From an uncultured Lachnospiraceae bacterium (lineage in GTDB: Bacteria > Bacillota > Clostridia > Lachnospirales > Lachnospiraceae): a stretch of DNA of 48,027 nt. The stretch spans positions 1 to 48,027 of the forward strand of contig CACWQE010000016.1 in NCBI GenBank assembly GCA_902762905.1, written 5' to 3'. The notes under the pieces are model-generated. The model ran no database searches. It was not told the DNA's origin and saw only the letters and a program-made list of their open reading frames with translations. The position numbers and the translations under genes were made by a program. Below, one piece after another: positions 24,801 through 33,467 of the stretch (the first letter of the stretch is position 1; every line of letters begins with the position of its first letter).

Positions 24801-26579
24801 CTAAGAAACTTTGTACTGACTGTTGTAAAGTTCGGCATAAAATCCACCTTTTTTCAGCAAATTGTCATGACTTCCCTGTTCGATAATGTCTCCATCCTTC
24901 ATAACCAGAATCACATCCGCCTCTTTGATCGTAGATAACCGGTGTGCCACCACAAAACTGGTTCGTCCTTTCATCAACTTAGCAAACGCATTCTGTACTT
25001 TGATCTCCGTACGGGTATCAATCGAAGAAGTTGCTTCATCTAAGATCAGCATCGGTGGAACTTCTAACATAACCCTTGCAATACAAAGCAGCTGTTTCTG
25101 TCCCTGTGACAGATTACCTCCATCTTCTCCGATCACAGTATCATATCCATTCGGCATACGCTTGATAAAACTGTGTGCATGACATGCCTTAGCGGCTTCT
25201 ATAATCTCTTCTCTTGTTGCCTCCGGTTTCCCATACGCAATATTTTCTGCAATCGTTCCTGACTTTAACCAAGTCTCCTGTAACACCATACCATAATTTC
25301 CCCGAAGGCTATCTCTGGTAATCTTATAGATACTGGTTCCATTTAACGCAATACTTCCTGCATCTATATCATAAAAGCGCATTAACAGATTGATCAAAGT
25401 TGACTTTCCACATCCTGTTGGACCGACAATTGCAACTCTCTGTCCTTTCTTCACCTTCAGATTCAGATCTTTAATAAGCGGCTTTTCTTTATCATAAGCA
25501 AATGCTACATGCTCTAAAGTAATATTGCTGTCCTCTTCTGCCTCTTGTCTGGTGAGTACTTTACAATCGTCCGCATCCGGCTGTTCTATCGGTTCATCCA
25601 GCAATTCAAATACTCTCGCTGCACATGCAATCGCATTCTGCACCTCTGTTACTACACCCGAAATCTCATTAAACGGCTTTGTATACTGGTTGGCATAACT
25701 TAAGAAGCACGAAAGCTGACCGACTGTAATTCCACCGTTCACTGCAACAAATGCACCGACAATACCAACTCCTGCATATACCAGCCCATTGACAAAACGG
25801 GTAGAAGGATTCGTAATGGATGAAAAGAAAATAGCACGCAGACTATATCCTGATAATTCCTCGTTGATCGCATCAAATCTTCTCATTGCATCATCTTCAT
25901 AACCAAATGCCTGCACGATCTTCTGATTTCCGATCATCTCATCTACTAACGCCGTCATGTCTCCGCGACTTTCCGACTGAAGCCGGAACATATGATAGGT
26001 CTTCCTTGCAATAAAGCTAGCTACAAACAACGAAACCGGTGTGATCAGCACGACCACGATCGTAATCTTAATATTAACAGAAAGCATAAACAGCAATGTA
26101 CCTAAGATTGTGATCACTCCTGTAAACAACTGAGTAAATCCCATCAACAAACCTTCTGAAAATTGATCCACATCATTGATCACACGGGATACCACTTCTC
26201 CATACTGTCTATTATCAATGTATTTTAATGGGAAATGATTTATGCGTTCAAATACTCCTGTCCGGATATCTTTTACTACCTGATATGTTATCTTATTATT
26301 ACATAAACTCATCAGCCACTGTGAAACTGCAGTAATTACAATTACAATAGCAAAACGAATCAATAAAGGTTTCAACCCTTCAAAATCTACCTGCCCCTTA
26401 TCTATAATCAGATCAATCGCATTACCTGTTACAATCGGTGCATATAACGTAGTTACTACCGTAACAAATGCAAAGAACAACGACAACCATACAAAATGCT
26501 GATAAGGTTTAATAAAGGAAAGAACTCTCTTTACTGTATTCATCTGACTTTCTTTCGACATCTCACTTTTATTTGCCAT
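24801..26579 (-). CDS. ABC exporter half, catalytically complete nucleotide-binding domain
   Basis: A fused six-helix membrane domain (about residues 20-320) and ATPase domain. The ATPase has Walker A GPTGCGKST, Q loop MVLQETWLKSG, signature LSQGQ, Walker B MLILDEATSSID with the catalytic Glu, and the H-loop VVAHRLST. It overlaps the upstream ABC gene by 11 bases. The partner has a degenerate Walker B, so the two form a heterodimeric exporter of the kind known for lipids, drugs and peptides. The ATG at 26579 has GGAGG upstream. Confidence 0.93.
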   Translation of the reverse strand: MANKSEMSKESQMNTVKRVLSFIKPYQHFVWLSLFFAFVTVVTTLYAPIVTGNAIDLIIDKGQVDFEGLKPLLIRFAIVIVITAVSQWLMSLCNNKITYQVVKDIRTGVFERINHFPLKYIDNRQYGEVVSRVINDVDQFSEGLLMGFTQLFTGVITILGTLLFMLSVNIKITIVVVLITPVSLFVASFIARKTYHMFRLQSESRGDMTALVDEMIGNQKIVQAFGYEDDAMRRFDAINEELSGYSLRAIFFSSITNPSTRFVNGLVYAGVGIVGAFVAVNGGITVGQLSCFLSYANQYTKPFNEISGVVTEVQNAIACAARVFELLDEPIEQPDADDCKVLTRQEAEEDSNITLEHVAFAYDKEKPLIKDLNLKVKKGQRVAIVGPTGCGKSTLINLLMRFYDIDAGSIALNGTSIYKITRDSLRGNYGMVLQETWLKSGTIAENIAYGKPEATREEIIEAAKACHAHSFIKRMPNGYDTVIGEDGGNLSQGQKQLLCIARVMLEVPPMLILDEATSSIDTRTEIKVQNAFAKLMKGRTSFVVAHRLSTIKEADVILVMKDGDIIEQGSHDNLLKKGGFYAELYNSQYKVS

Positions 26580-28314
26580 TTTCTGTTCCCTCCTTTGCTG
26601 CATTATCATCCTGTGAATGTACAATCTCCCGATATACCTCACAAGACTTCATTAACTGCTCATGCGTACCAATACCTGCCATGATACCGTCATCTAATAC
26701 AATAATCTGATCTGCCTGTTTGATGGTGGATGCTCTCTGTGACACAATAAATACTGTCATTCCCTTGGTTTCTTCCTTAATTGCTTTGCGTAGTCTCGCA
26801 TCCGTCGCAAAATCAAGTGCAGAAGCTGAATCATCCAGGATCAGAATCTCCGGTTCTTTCACCAATGCTCTGGCAATCGTCAGACGCTGCCGCTGACCAC
26901 CGGACAGGTTCTTACCACCTTGTAAAATCATCTCATTTAATCCATTCTTCTTACTTGCGATCACATCCGCTCCCTGTGCAATCGCAATCGCCCGGTTCAT
27001 CTCTTCCTCTGTTGCATCCTCTTTTCCCCATCGCATATTATCTGCAATTGTTCCATTAAATAGAACTGCCTTTTGCGGCACCACTCCGATTCGATCCCGA
27101 AGCTGATGGAACGAGTAAGATCTGACATCTACTTTATCCACTAACACCGATCCTTCAGTCACGTCATAAAATCTCGGGATCAGATTCACTAAGGTAGACT
27201 TACCACATCCGGTACCTCCGATAATTCCAATCGTCTGCCCCTTCTTTGCCGTGAAATTAATATCTTTCAATGCAGGCTCTTTCGCCCCTGCATATGTAAA
27301 TGTCACATGATCAAATACAACCTTATCCTCAGATGGAACAAGGTCTACACCGGTTGGATGCTCCACAATCGATGGCTGCATAGCGAAGACTTCTCCAACA
27401 CGTTTAGAACATGCAGCTGCCTTTGTCAGCAATATGATCAGATTGGCAAGCTTTACCAGTTCCACCAGAATCTGTGACATATAGTTTACAAGGGCAATCA
27501 CTTCACCCTGACTTAGGTTTCCAACATTTACCTGAAGGCCACCAATCCATATAATCGCAATAATTGCCACATTTACAATAATGTATGTTACCGGATTCAT
27601 TAATGCAGATATCTTACCAACAAATACCTGCATCTGCATTAAATGATCGCTGCCCTCCTGATAATCTGCTTCCTCATCCTTCTGTCTGCAAAAAGCACGG
27701 ATCACTCTGCCGCCAACCAGATTCTCTCTTGTCATTAAAAGTACTTTATCAAGCGCCTTTTGTACCTTTTGATACAATGGAATCGTATATAACATAATTC
27801 CAAATACAACAATCGACAATAATGGGATTGCAACAACAAACACAAAAGCTGCCTTCACATCTACGGTAAATGCCATGATCATGGCACCCACTACAATAAA
27901 TGGCGACCGCAAAAAGAGTCGCAGGAACATATTGACACCAGACTGCATCTGGTTAATATCATTTGTCATACGCGTGATCAATGTAGAGGTTCCCGCTGTA
28001 TCTAACTCCGTATAAGACAACGCATTAATATGTGCAAACAGGTCTTTACGCACGCTTTTTCCAAAACCAACGGATGCCTTCGCTGCAAAATACTGTGCTG
28101 TAATCGAACAGGTCAGTCCGATCACACCCAACAGTACCAGCACTGCACCCATACGCAGGATATATGCGTTATCCGCATTCTTAATACCCGTATCAATAAT
28201 TGCTGCCATAACAAGCGGTACAAACAATTCAAAGCTTGCCTCTAACATCTTAAATATAGGTGCAACAATACTCTCCTTCTTATATTCCTTGAGATAATTC
28301 GTAATCTTATACAT
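26569..28314 (-). CDS. ABC exporter half with degenerate Walker B (Asp for Glu)
   Basis: Six-helix membrane domain (residues about 10-300) and ATPase domain with Walker A GGTGCGKST, Q loop VVPQKAVLFNG, signature LSGGQ and Walker B EILILDDSASALD. The residue after the Walker B Asp is Asp where the catalytic Glu should be, the usual mark of the degenerate site in heterodimeric exporters. The partner is the next gene. The start overlaps the end of the hydrolase gene by eight bases, tying export to the acyltransferase-hydrolase genes. Confidence 0.92.
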   Translation of the reverse strand: MYKITNYLKEYKKESIVAPIFKMLEASFELFVPLVMAAIIDTGIKNADNAYILRMGAVLVLLGVIGLTCSITAQYFAAKASVGFGKSVRKDLFAHINALSYTELDTAGTSTLITRMTNDINQMQSGVNMFLRLFLRSPFIVVGAMIMAFTVDVKAAFVFVVAIPLLSIVVFGIMLYTIPLYQKVQKALDKVLLMTRENLVGGRVIRAFCRQKDEEADYQEGSDHLMQMQVFVGKISALMNPVTYIIVNVAIIAIIWIGGLQVNVGNLSQGEVIALVNYMSQILVELVKLANLIILLTKAAACSKRVGEVFAMQPSIVEHPTGVDLVPSEDKVVFDHVTFTYAGAKEPALKDINFTAKKGQTIGIIGGTGCGKSTLVNLIPRFYDVTEGSVLVDKVDVRSYSFHQLRDRIGVVPQKAVLFNGTIADNMRWGKEDATEEEMNRAIAIAQGADVIASKKNGLNEMILQGGKNLSGGQRQRLTIARALVKEPEILILDDSASALDFATDARLRKAIKEETKGMTVFIVSQRASTIKQADQIIVLDDGIMAGIGTHEQLMKSCEVYREIVHSQDDNAAKEGTENGK

Positions 28315-29269
28315 GTTCTTCCTTCTCTTTCTTTCTCAAATATCGAATGAATCTGCCAACTTCTATCCATGCCTCTTTTGCTTCCGGATAAAGCAACAAA
28401 CCCATCTGAAACACGTGGAACATCCCTGGATACACATGTTCCTTTACGATGACACCCGCAGCTCTTGCATGTTCTGCAACCGTCTTCGTATCACTTAATA
28501 ACATCTCATATTCTCCCACCTGCATTAACATCGGGGGAAATCCATGATAATCTCCATTCACCGGCGAAATATATGGTATCTCCGGGTTACTATCCTTATA
28601 GTAACCATCCTGATATACGAGACTGTCTCTCATACCTCCAAATATCGGGTCAATATCAAAATTCTCCTGATAGGACTCTCCGCTTTTCGTCAGATCCGTC
28701 CAGGCTGACATTGTAATAATTCCCGCCGGAAGCGGCATATTATGATCCCGCAAATACAAACAAAGTGCCAGTGCCAGACCCCCACCGGCAGAATCGCCGG
28801 CTACAATGATCTTTTCTTTGTCATATCCCTGTCCTATCATCCACTGATATGCGGTCAGTGCATCCTCTAAAGCTGCCGGATATGGATGTTCCGGTGCAAC
28901 CCGGTAATCTACACTTAACACGTCATATCCTTTACTTAGTTCATTATAAAGTCCCGCCATATCACGATATGTGTTATGCAGCTTTCCGTAATACCCTCCA
29001 CCATGTAGCTGTAAAATAATTCCTGTTTCGGAGCGGTTTGCTTCCGCTTCTTCCGGACTTTCTTTCCGACTTAACAACTCCATCGTAAACCATTCCATAT
29101 CCATCTGCTGCAATTGTAAATGCTCTGGACACTCCCACATCTTCTCTCTCTGTGATAATCTTGCCCGTAATTGTCCAGCCTGATTCTTCCCGCCTGGTAG
29201 TGGTAAATGATTCGCTACCTTCACCATCTTCCGTGCAGTTCTTCCGCGTATACTGATTCTATCTTCCAT
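28307..29269 (-). CDS. Alpha/beta hydrolase (HSL/acetyl-esterase type)
   Basis: A 320-residue alpha/beta hydrolase of the hormone-sensitive lipase group: oxyanion HGGGYYG, nucleophile Ser in IVAGDSAGGGLAL, Asp in the QVGEYEMLLSDT stretch, and His in MFHVFQM. Members cleave short-chain acyl esters. It has no signal peptide. AGGAGAG precedes the ATG. It lies 19 bases after the DUF6320 gene and overlaps the next ABC gene, in an operon that starts with an acyltransferase, so it may reverse or edit that acylation; this is inference. Confidence 0.9.
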   Translation of the reverse strand: MEDRISIRGRTARKMVKVANHLPLPGGKNQAGQLRARLSQREKMWECPEHLQLQQMDMEWFTMELLSRKESPEEAEANRSETGIILQLHGGGYYGKLHNTYRDMAGLYNELSKGYDVLSVDYRVAPEHPYPAALEDALTAYQWMIGQGYDKEKIIVAGDSAGGGLALALCLYLRDHNMPLPAGIITMSAWTDLTKSGESYQENFDIDPIFGGMRDSLVYQDGYYKDSNPEIPYISPVNGDYHGFPPMLMQVGEYEMLLSDTKTVAEHARAAGVIVKEHVYPGMFHVFQMGLLLYPEAKEAWIEVGRFIRYLRKKEKEEHV

Positions 29270-29288
29270 ACATCTCTCCTATTCTTGA

Positions 29289-29978
29289 TCATACGTGAAA
29301 TCTGCGCTTTAACTCCCTTGTAATCTCCCTGTCTCCAAAGATGATCGTACCAAGAAGATACACCCCTGTTACCGCTGTACATGTAACAGGAAGCACTACA
29401 TTTGCTATCTTACCTGAAAAATATAAACTAATGATTGCAACACTACAGATTGCAATTAACAGCAACAACAATGTATAGCTATACCAGTGCTGTCTGTTCA
29501 ACATCATTAAAAAGAATACAATCGCATCCCCGAATAAAATCACCCCGGGGATTGCCCATTTTAAGGACCATCCGGTCATTCCTGTAAAATAGTCAATTCC
29601 CAATAAAAGCGTCATTGTGAGAATCAACTGCAACCCAACCTTTGCCGCATATCCCGCATCATGATTGATCCAGTATATCATTGACAGATATGTGTAGATC
29701 ATAGCGATTCCGCTAATACCAGACCACCAGAAATGCGGTGTTGCAATACGATTGATGATGATAAGCCCAATCTCTGCTAAGATAAACAGAAATAAGATCA
29801 GACGCATCACAAAATGAAGTCTCTTCGTTCTTTTTCTCACATCTGGATACGGAGCCCCATGACTAATAACCGGACTTAACATCTCTTCTTCCGTCAATTC
29901 ATCCAAGACACTATGGCAGAGCGGACATACATCCGTGTCATCATATATAATTACATTACAATTCCTACATATATTCAT
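29289..29978 (-). CDS. DUF6320-type zinc-ribbon membrane protein
   Basis: Begins with a zinc ribbon (CRNCNVI ... CPLCHSVL), two CxxC pairs about 12 residues apart, then after a short linker about six hydrophobic helices (residues 60-215). The combination fits DUF6320, a family of unknown role that I recall beside HxxxD acyltransferases and esterases in Clostridia. It lies 15 bases after the acyltransferase stop and 19 bases before the hydrolase start. Confidence 0.72.
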   Translation of the reverse strand: MNICRNCNVIIYDDTDVCPLCHSVLDELTEEEMLSPVISHGAPYPDVRKRTKRLHFVMRLILFLFILAEIGLIIINRIATPHFWWSGISGIAMIYTYLSMIYWINHDAGYAAKVGLQLILTMTLLLGIDYFTGMTGWSLKWAIPGVILFGDAIVFFLMMLNRQHWYSYTLLLLLIAICSVAIISLYFSGKIANVVLPVTCTAVTGVYLLGTIIFGDREITRELKRRFHV

Positions 29979-29993
29979 TCTTCACTCACCTGC

Positions 29994-31304
29994 TTATGCA
30001 TAATATGCCCCATTACTCTCTACTGCAACAGACACCCCGTCCTTTGCAATAGTCTGAAAGAAGCGTTTCTGAATCGAAAGATCTGTTAATATCGAACTAA
30101 ATGTAAACGTCAATATCCCATTGTAAGAACAGATTCCGCCTTTCATATGCTGCCCCTTAGACATGGAAAGTGTGACATAGAAATGCTCCACAAACTTCCG
30201 ATATGGTTCTTTCAATTCAATATTACCGATATTGGTCACTGTCGCAGATGTTGCCTTTGCAGAGGCTCCATACACCTGCTTCATTACAAAATTCTTGATC
30301 ACAAGCGGTACTGCCCGCAGAATCCAGTTCTTCTCATTTGACACATTATAAGACATAATATTATTAAGATTTTCTGGTGTAATCTGCTCTTTCAGATTCT
30401 GTGCTACGATCTCTAATACCTCGGAAAATGTGTAGCTCTCCTTCTCCGGCTGAAATGTGGCAAATACCATGGCAAAGAAATTCTTCATCGTATGAGAATC
30501 ATAATATGGCCGAAGGTTCACCGGAACACAACAACGAAACGGTACTTTCGATGGTTGTTCCCGCATATATTCTTTGTATGCTGCATACACAAATGTTCCC
30601 ACCAGATACTGATTGATCGTCACTCCGTATTTCTTGCTGGCACGTTTCAACTCATCAACCGGAAGATATCCGTGTACAACACCCATCTCCCCCTTTGGAA
30701 GTCTCTCTCCATTCAGGGTAAACGCCTTCTCAGACTTGTATACCTTGCTATGCCCTTTCTTAAAGTTCTTCACATAGCTGTCCTCTTTGTCTAAGAATAC
30801 CCCGGATGAAATCTTATCCTTCTCACCTTTCAATTCCTCTGGATACCGTAACCGCAGATATTGATATACCAGTTCTTTCAGAAACGTAATTCCCCCTGCT
30901 CCATCCGTCAGAGCATGAAATACCTCTAAGTTAATCCGGCACTTATAATAGGTTACCCGAAACATATAATGATTATTGCGGCTCTTGTCAATATACGCAC
31001 CCGGATGAGAATACTCTTCCCGCACGATCGGAGCCGGTCTGGTATTCTCTTCAAAATAATACCAGAATATTCCCATTCGGAGTCTCATTCGAAATACGAG
31101 AAATTGTGGCAATATCCGGTTCAATGCCTCCTGCAACAGCACACGGTCAATCTCTTCTGTCAAAGTTACCGAGATACGGTACACATTGGTCATATCCTCC
31201 GTTGCAATCACCGGAAACAGATTGGCTGTATTATCTAATTTATCCCATGCAAGCTGTTCCCTTCTTCTCGTCAGCCTGCTATCCTTCTTGTCTTCCTTCT
31301 TCAT
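29994..31304 (-). CDS. HxxxD acyltransferase (alcohol acetyltransferase/condensation-like)
   Basis: A 436-residue protein of the chloramphenicol-acetyltransferase-like fold used by alcohol acetyltransferases, PapA5 and condensation domains. The catalytic HxxxDG motif is LEVFHALTDGAGGITFL at about residue 130-145. Later segments (NQYLVGTFVYAA; CCVPVNLRPYY; ATVTNIGNIEL) match the second half of the fold. It would move an acyl group from CoA or a carrier to a hydroxyl; donor and acceptor are unknown. It is the first gene of the operon running to at least 24801 and has a promoter within a long inverted repeat. Confidence 0.82.
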   Translation of the reverse strand: MKKEDKKDSRLTRRREQLAWDKLDNTANLFPVIATEDMTNVYRISVTLTEEIDRVLLQEALNRILPQFLVFRMRLRMGIFWYYFEENTRPAPIVREEYSHPGAYIDKSRNNHYMFRVTYYKCRINLEVFHALTDGAGGITFLKELVYQYLRLRYPEELKGEKDKISSGVFLDKEDSYVKNFKKGHSKVYKSEKAFTLNGERLPKGEMGVVHGYLPVDELKRASKKYGVTINQYLVGTFVYAAYKEYMREQPSKVPFRCCVPVNLRPYYDSHTMKNFFAMVFATFQPEKESYTFSEVLEIVAQNLKEQITPENLNNIMSYNVSNEKNWILRAVPLVIKNFVMKQVYGASAKATSATVTNIGNIELKEPYRKFVEHFYVTLSMSKGQHMKGGICSYNGILTFTFSSILTDLSIQKRFFQTIAKDGVSVAVESNGAYYA

Positions 31305-31328
31305 TCCAAATCATTCCTTATTATAAAA

Positions 31329-31387
31329 CTAGCCCATTTACTAAATGCTAATTATACTACATTTCAAGCATTTGGTAAACAGGCTAG
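31329..31387 (-). promoter_or_regulatory. Acyltransferase operon promoter enclosed by a 21-bp inverted repeat
   Basis: On the minus strand TTTACC (31374-31379) and TATAAT (31351-31356) are 17 bases apart. The -10 lies in the spacer of an imperfect inverted repeat: CTAGCCCATTTACTAAATGC plus T (31329-31349) against AGCATTTGGTAAACAGGCTA plus G (31367-31387). One arm covers the -35, the other covers the start of transcription. The arrangement suggests a dimeric or tetrameric repressor. Confidence 0.65.
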
Positions 31388-31406
31388 CCTTGTCTGATCC
31401 AATATT

Positions 31407-33239
31407 CTATTTGTTATTGATCTTAGACCGTTTTCTAAGTGTTGGATCTAATATCTTCTTACGAATACGGATATGTTCCGGTGTGATCTCTAACAGTTCA
31501 TCCGTATCAATGAACTCTAATGCCTGCTCTAGGCTTAATACTCTTGGAGGTGTCAGCTTCAATGCATCATCTGCACCGGAAGAACGGGTATTCGTCAAAT
31601 GCTTTGCTTTACAGACATTGATCTCAATATCCTCTGCCTTACCGGTCTGACCAATAACCATACCAGCATATACTTCCTCACCAGGTCCAATAAACAAAGT
31701 TCCACGATCCTGTGCATTATATAAACCATACGTAATAGAAGTACCTGATTCAAATGCGATCAGGGAACCCTGATTACGATACATCATATCTCCCTTATAT
31801 GGACCATATCCATTAAAGATCGTATTAATAATACCTGTTCCCTTAGTCGATGTCATGAAATCTCCCCGGAAACCAATCAAACCACGGGCTGGAATATTAA
31901 ACTCTAACCGAACGGTTCCATCGTGAGCCGGTGTCATCGCCTGTAATTCGCCCTTCCGCTCATTTAACATGCTGATGATCGTACCGGAGAACTCTTCTGG
32001 AACATCAATATATGCAATCTCCATCGGCTCTAACTTCTTGCCGTTCTCATCGGTGTGGTAGATTACCTCAGCTTTACTAACCGCAAACTCATATCCTTCC
32101 CGGCGCATATTCTCAATCAATACAGATAAATGTAACTCACCACGTCCAGATACTTTGTAAGTATCGGTATCATCGGTCTCTTCCACCCGTAAAGACACAT
32201 CCGTATTCAACTCACGGAATAATCTGTCTCTCAAATGTCTGGATGTAACGAACTTTCCTTCCTTACCAGCAAGCGGAGAATTATTGACAATGAAATTCAT
32301 AGAGATTGTTGGCTCTGATATCTTCTGGAATGGAATTGGCTGTGGGTTATCTACCGAACAGAGCGTATCGCCAATATGCAGATCTGCAATACCCGAAATC
32401 GCAACAATCGATCCAATGCCAGCTTCATTTACCTCTACCTTATCAAGACCTTCAAACTCATACAACTTACCAATCTTAACTTTCTTGCACTTGTCCGCAT
32501 CATGCGCATTGACTAATAACACTTCCTGATTCAACTTCAAAGTACCATTATCTACTTTACCAACACCAATTCGTCCAACATATTCATTATAGTCGATCGT
32601 AGAGATCAGAATCTGTGTATCCGCATCCGGATCGCCCTCTGGTGCAGGGATATAATCAATGATTGTCTCAAACAATGGTGCCATATCCACAGCTTCATCT
32701 GCCATATTTCTCTTAGCAACACCATCCTTTGCAGATGCATATACAAACGGACAATCTAACTGCTCATCCGTTGCTTCCAAATCAAGCAAAAGCTCTAATA
32801 CTTCTTCCTCTACTTCCTCTACACGTGCCTCTGGACGGTCAATCTTATTCACACATACGATTACATGCAGATTCAATTCTAATGCTTTCTTCAATACAAA
32901 CTTGGTCTGCGGCATTGCTCCTTCAAAAGCATCTACCACAAGAATAACTCCATTCACCATCTTAAGAACTCGTTCTACTTCACCACCAAAATCCGCATGG
33001 CCCGGAGTATCAATAATATTAATCTTTGTTCCTTTGTAATGAACTGCTGTATTCTTGGAAAGAATCGTAATTCCTCTTTCTCTCTCAATATCATTAGAAT
33101 CCATAACACGTTCTGCTACTTCCTGATTCTCACGGAATACACCGCTTTGTTTCAGAAGTTCATCTACCAATGTTGTTTTACCATGATCAACATGGGCAAT
33201 AATCGCAACGTTACGGATATCATCTCTTTTGATCTTCAT
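31407..33239 (-). CDS. typA: Ribosome-associated GTPase TypA/BipA
   Basis: A 610-residue translational GTPase. The G domain has AHVDHGKTTLVDELL (G1), RGITILSKN (G2), DTPGHADFGGEVERVL (G3), NKIDRPEAR (G4) and the YASAKDG stretch (G5). Domains II, III and V and the C-terminal BipA-specific domain follow (ARGLIGFRGDFMTST; FESGTSITYGLYNAQDRG; KKILDPTLRKRSK). It helps ribosome assembly and stress adaptation, especially in cold. A single gene with its own promoter; AGGAGG upstream fixes the ATG. Confidence 0.97.
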   Translation of the reverse strand: MKIKRDDIRNVAIIAHVDHGKTTLVDELLKQSGVFRENQEVAERVMDSNDIERERGITILSKNTAVHYKGTKINIIDTPGHADFGGEVERVLKMVNGVILVVDAFEGAMPQTKFVLKKALELNLHVIVCVNKIDRPEARVEEVEEEVLELLLDLEATDEQLDCPFVYASAKDGVAKRNMADEAVDMAPLFETIIDYIPAPEGDPDADTQILISTIDYNEYVGRIGVGKVDNGTLKLNQEVLLVNAHDADKCKKVKIGKLYEFEGLDKVEVNEAGIGSIVAISGIADLHIGDTLCSVDNPQPIPFQKISEPTISMNFIVNNSPLAGKEGKFVTSRHLRDRLFRELNTDVSLRVEETDDTDTYKVSGRGELHLSVLIENMRREGYEFAVSKAEVIYHTDENGKKLEPMEIAYIDVPEEFSGTIISMLNERKGELQAMTPAHDGTVRLEFNIPARGLIGFRGDFMTSTKGTGIINTIFNGYGPYKGDMMYRNQGSLIAFESGTSITYGLYNAQDRGTLFIGPGEEVYAGMVIGQTGKAEDIEINVCKAKHLTNTRSSGADDALKLTPPRVLSLEQALEFIDTDELLEITPEHIRIRKKILDPTLRKRSKINNK

Positions 33240-33301
33240 CGTTTCCTCCTAAGCACATTCGTGCTTTTCATCTACAATCATTATTTTCACACACGATTTC
33301 A

Positions 33302-33330
33302 AGTGTAGCACAAAGAAACAATGCTTTCAA
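33302..33330 (-). promoter_or_regulatory. typA promoter
   Basis: On the minus strand TTGAAA (33325-33330), a 17-base spacer and TACACT (33302-33307) form a clear sigma-A promoter about 60 bases before the typA start. Confidence 0.7.
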
Positions 33331-33342
33331 GAAATTTTCCAT

Positions 33343-33389
33343 AAAAAATAAGCGAAAAAACGCCGATATTTCCTAGCGTTTCTTCGCTT
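33343..33389 (-). terminator. glgB terminator
   Basis: On the minus strand AAGCGAAGAAACGC pairs with GCGTTTTTTCGCTT (one mismatch) around a loop, followed by ATTTTTTATGG. It ends the glgB transcript about 80 bases after the stop. Confidence 0.82.
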
Positions 33390-33467
33390 TTCTTGTTAAA
33401 AATCACATGTATTTATGTATATTTGCGTCGGATTCGCCAATAACACCACATTGGGCGTAATCCACGA

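Noticed and set aside
29994..31304. Nonribosomal peptide synthetase piece because of the condensation-like fold
   Set aside because: No adenylation, carrier or thioesterase domain is near; a stand-alone alcohol-acetyltransferase-like enzyme fits better.
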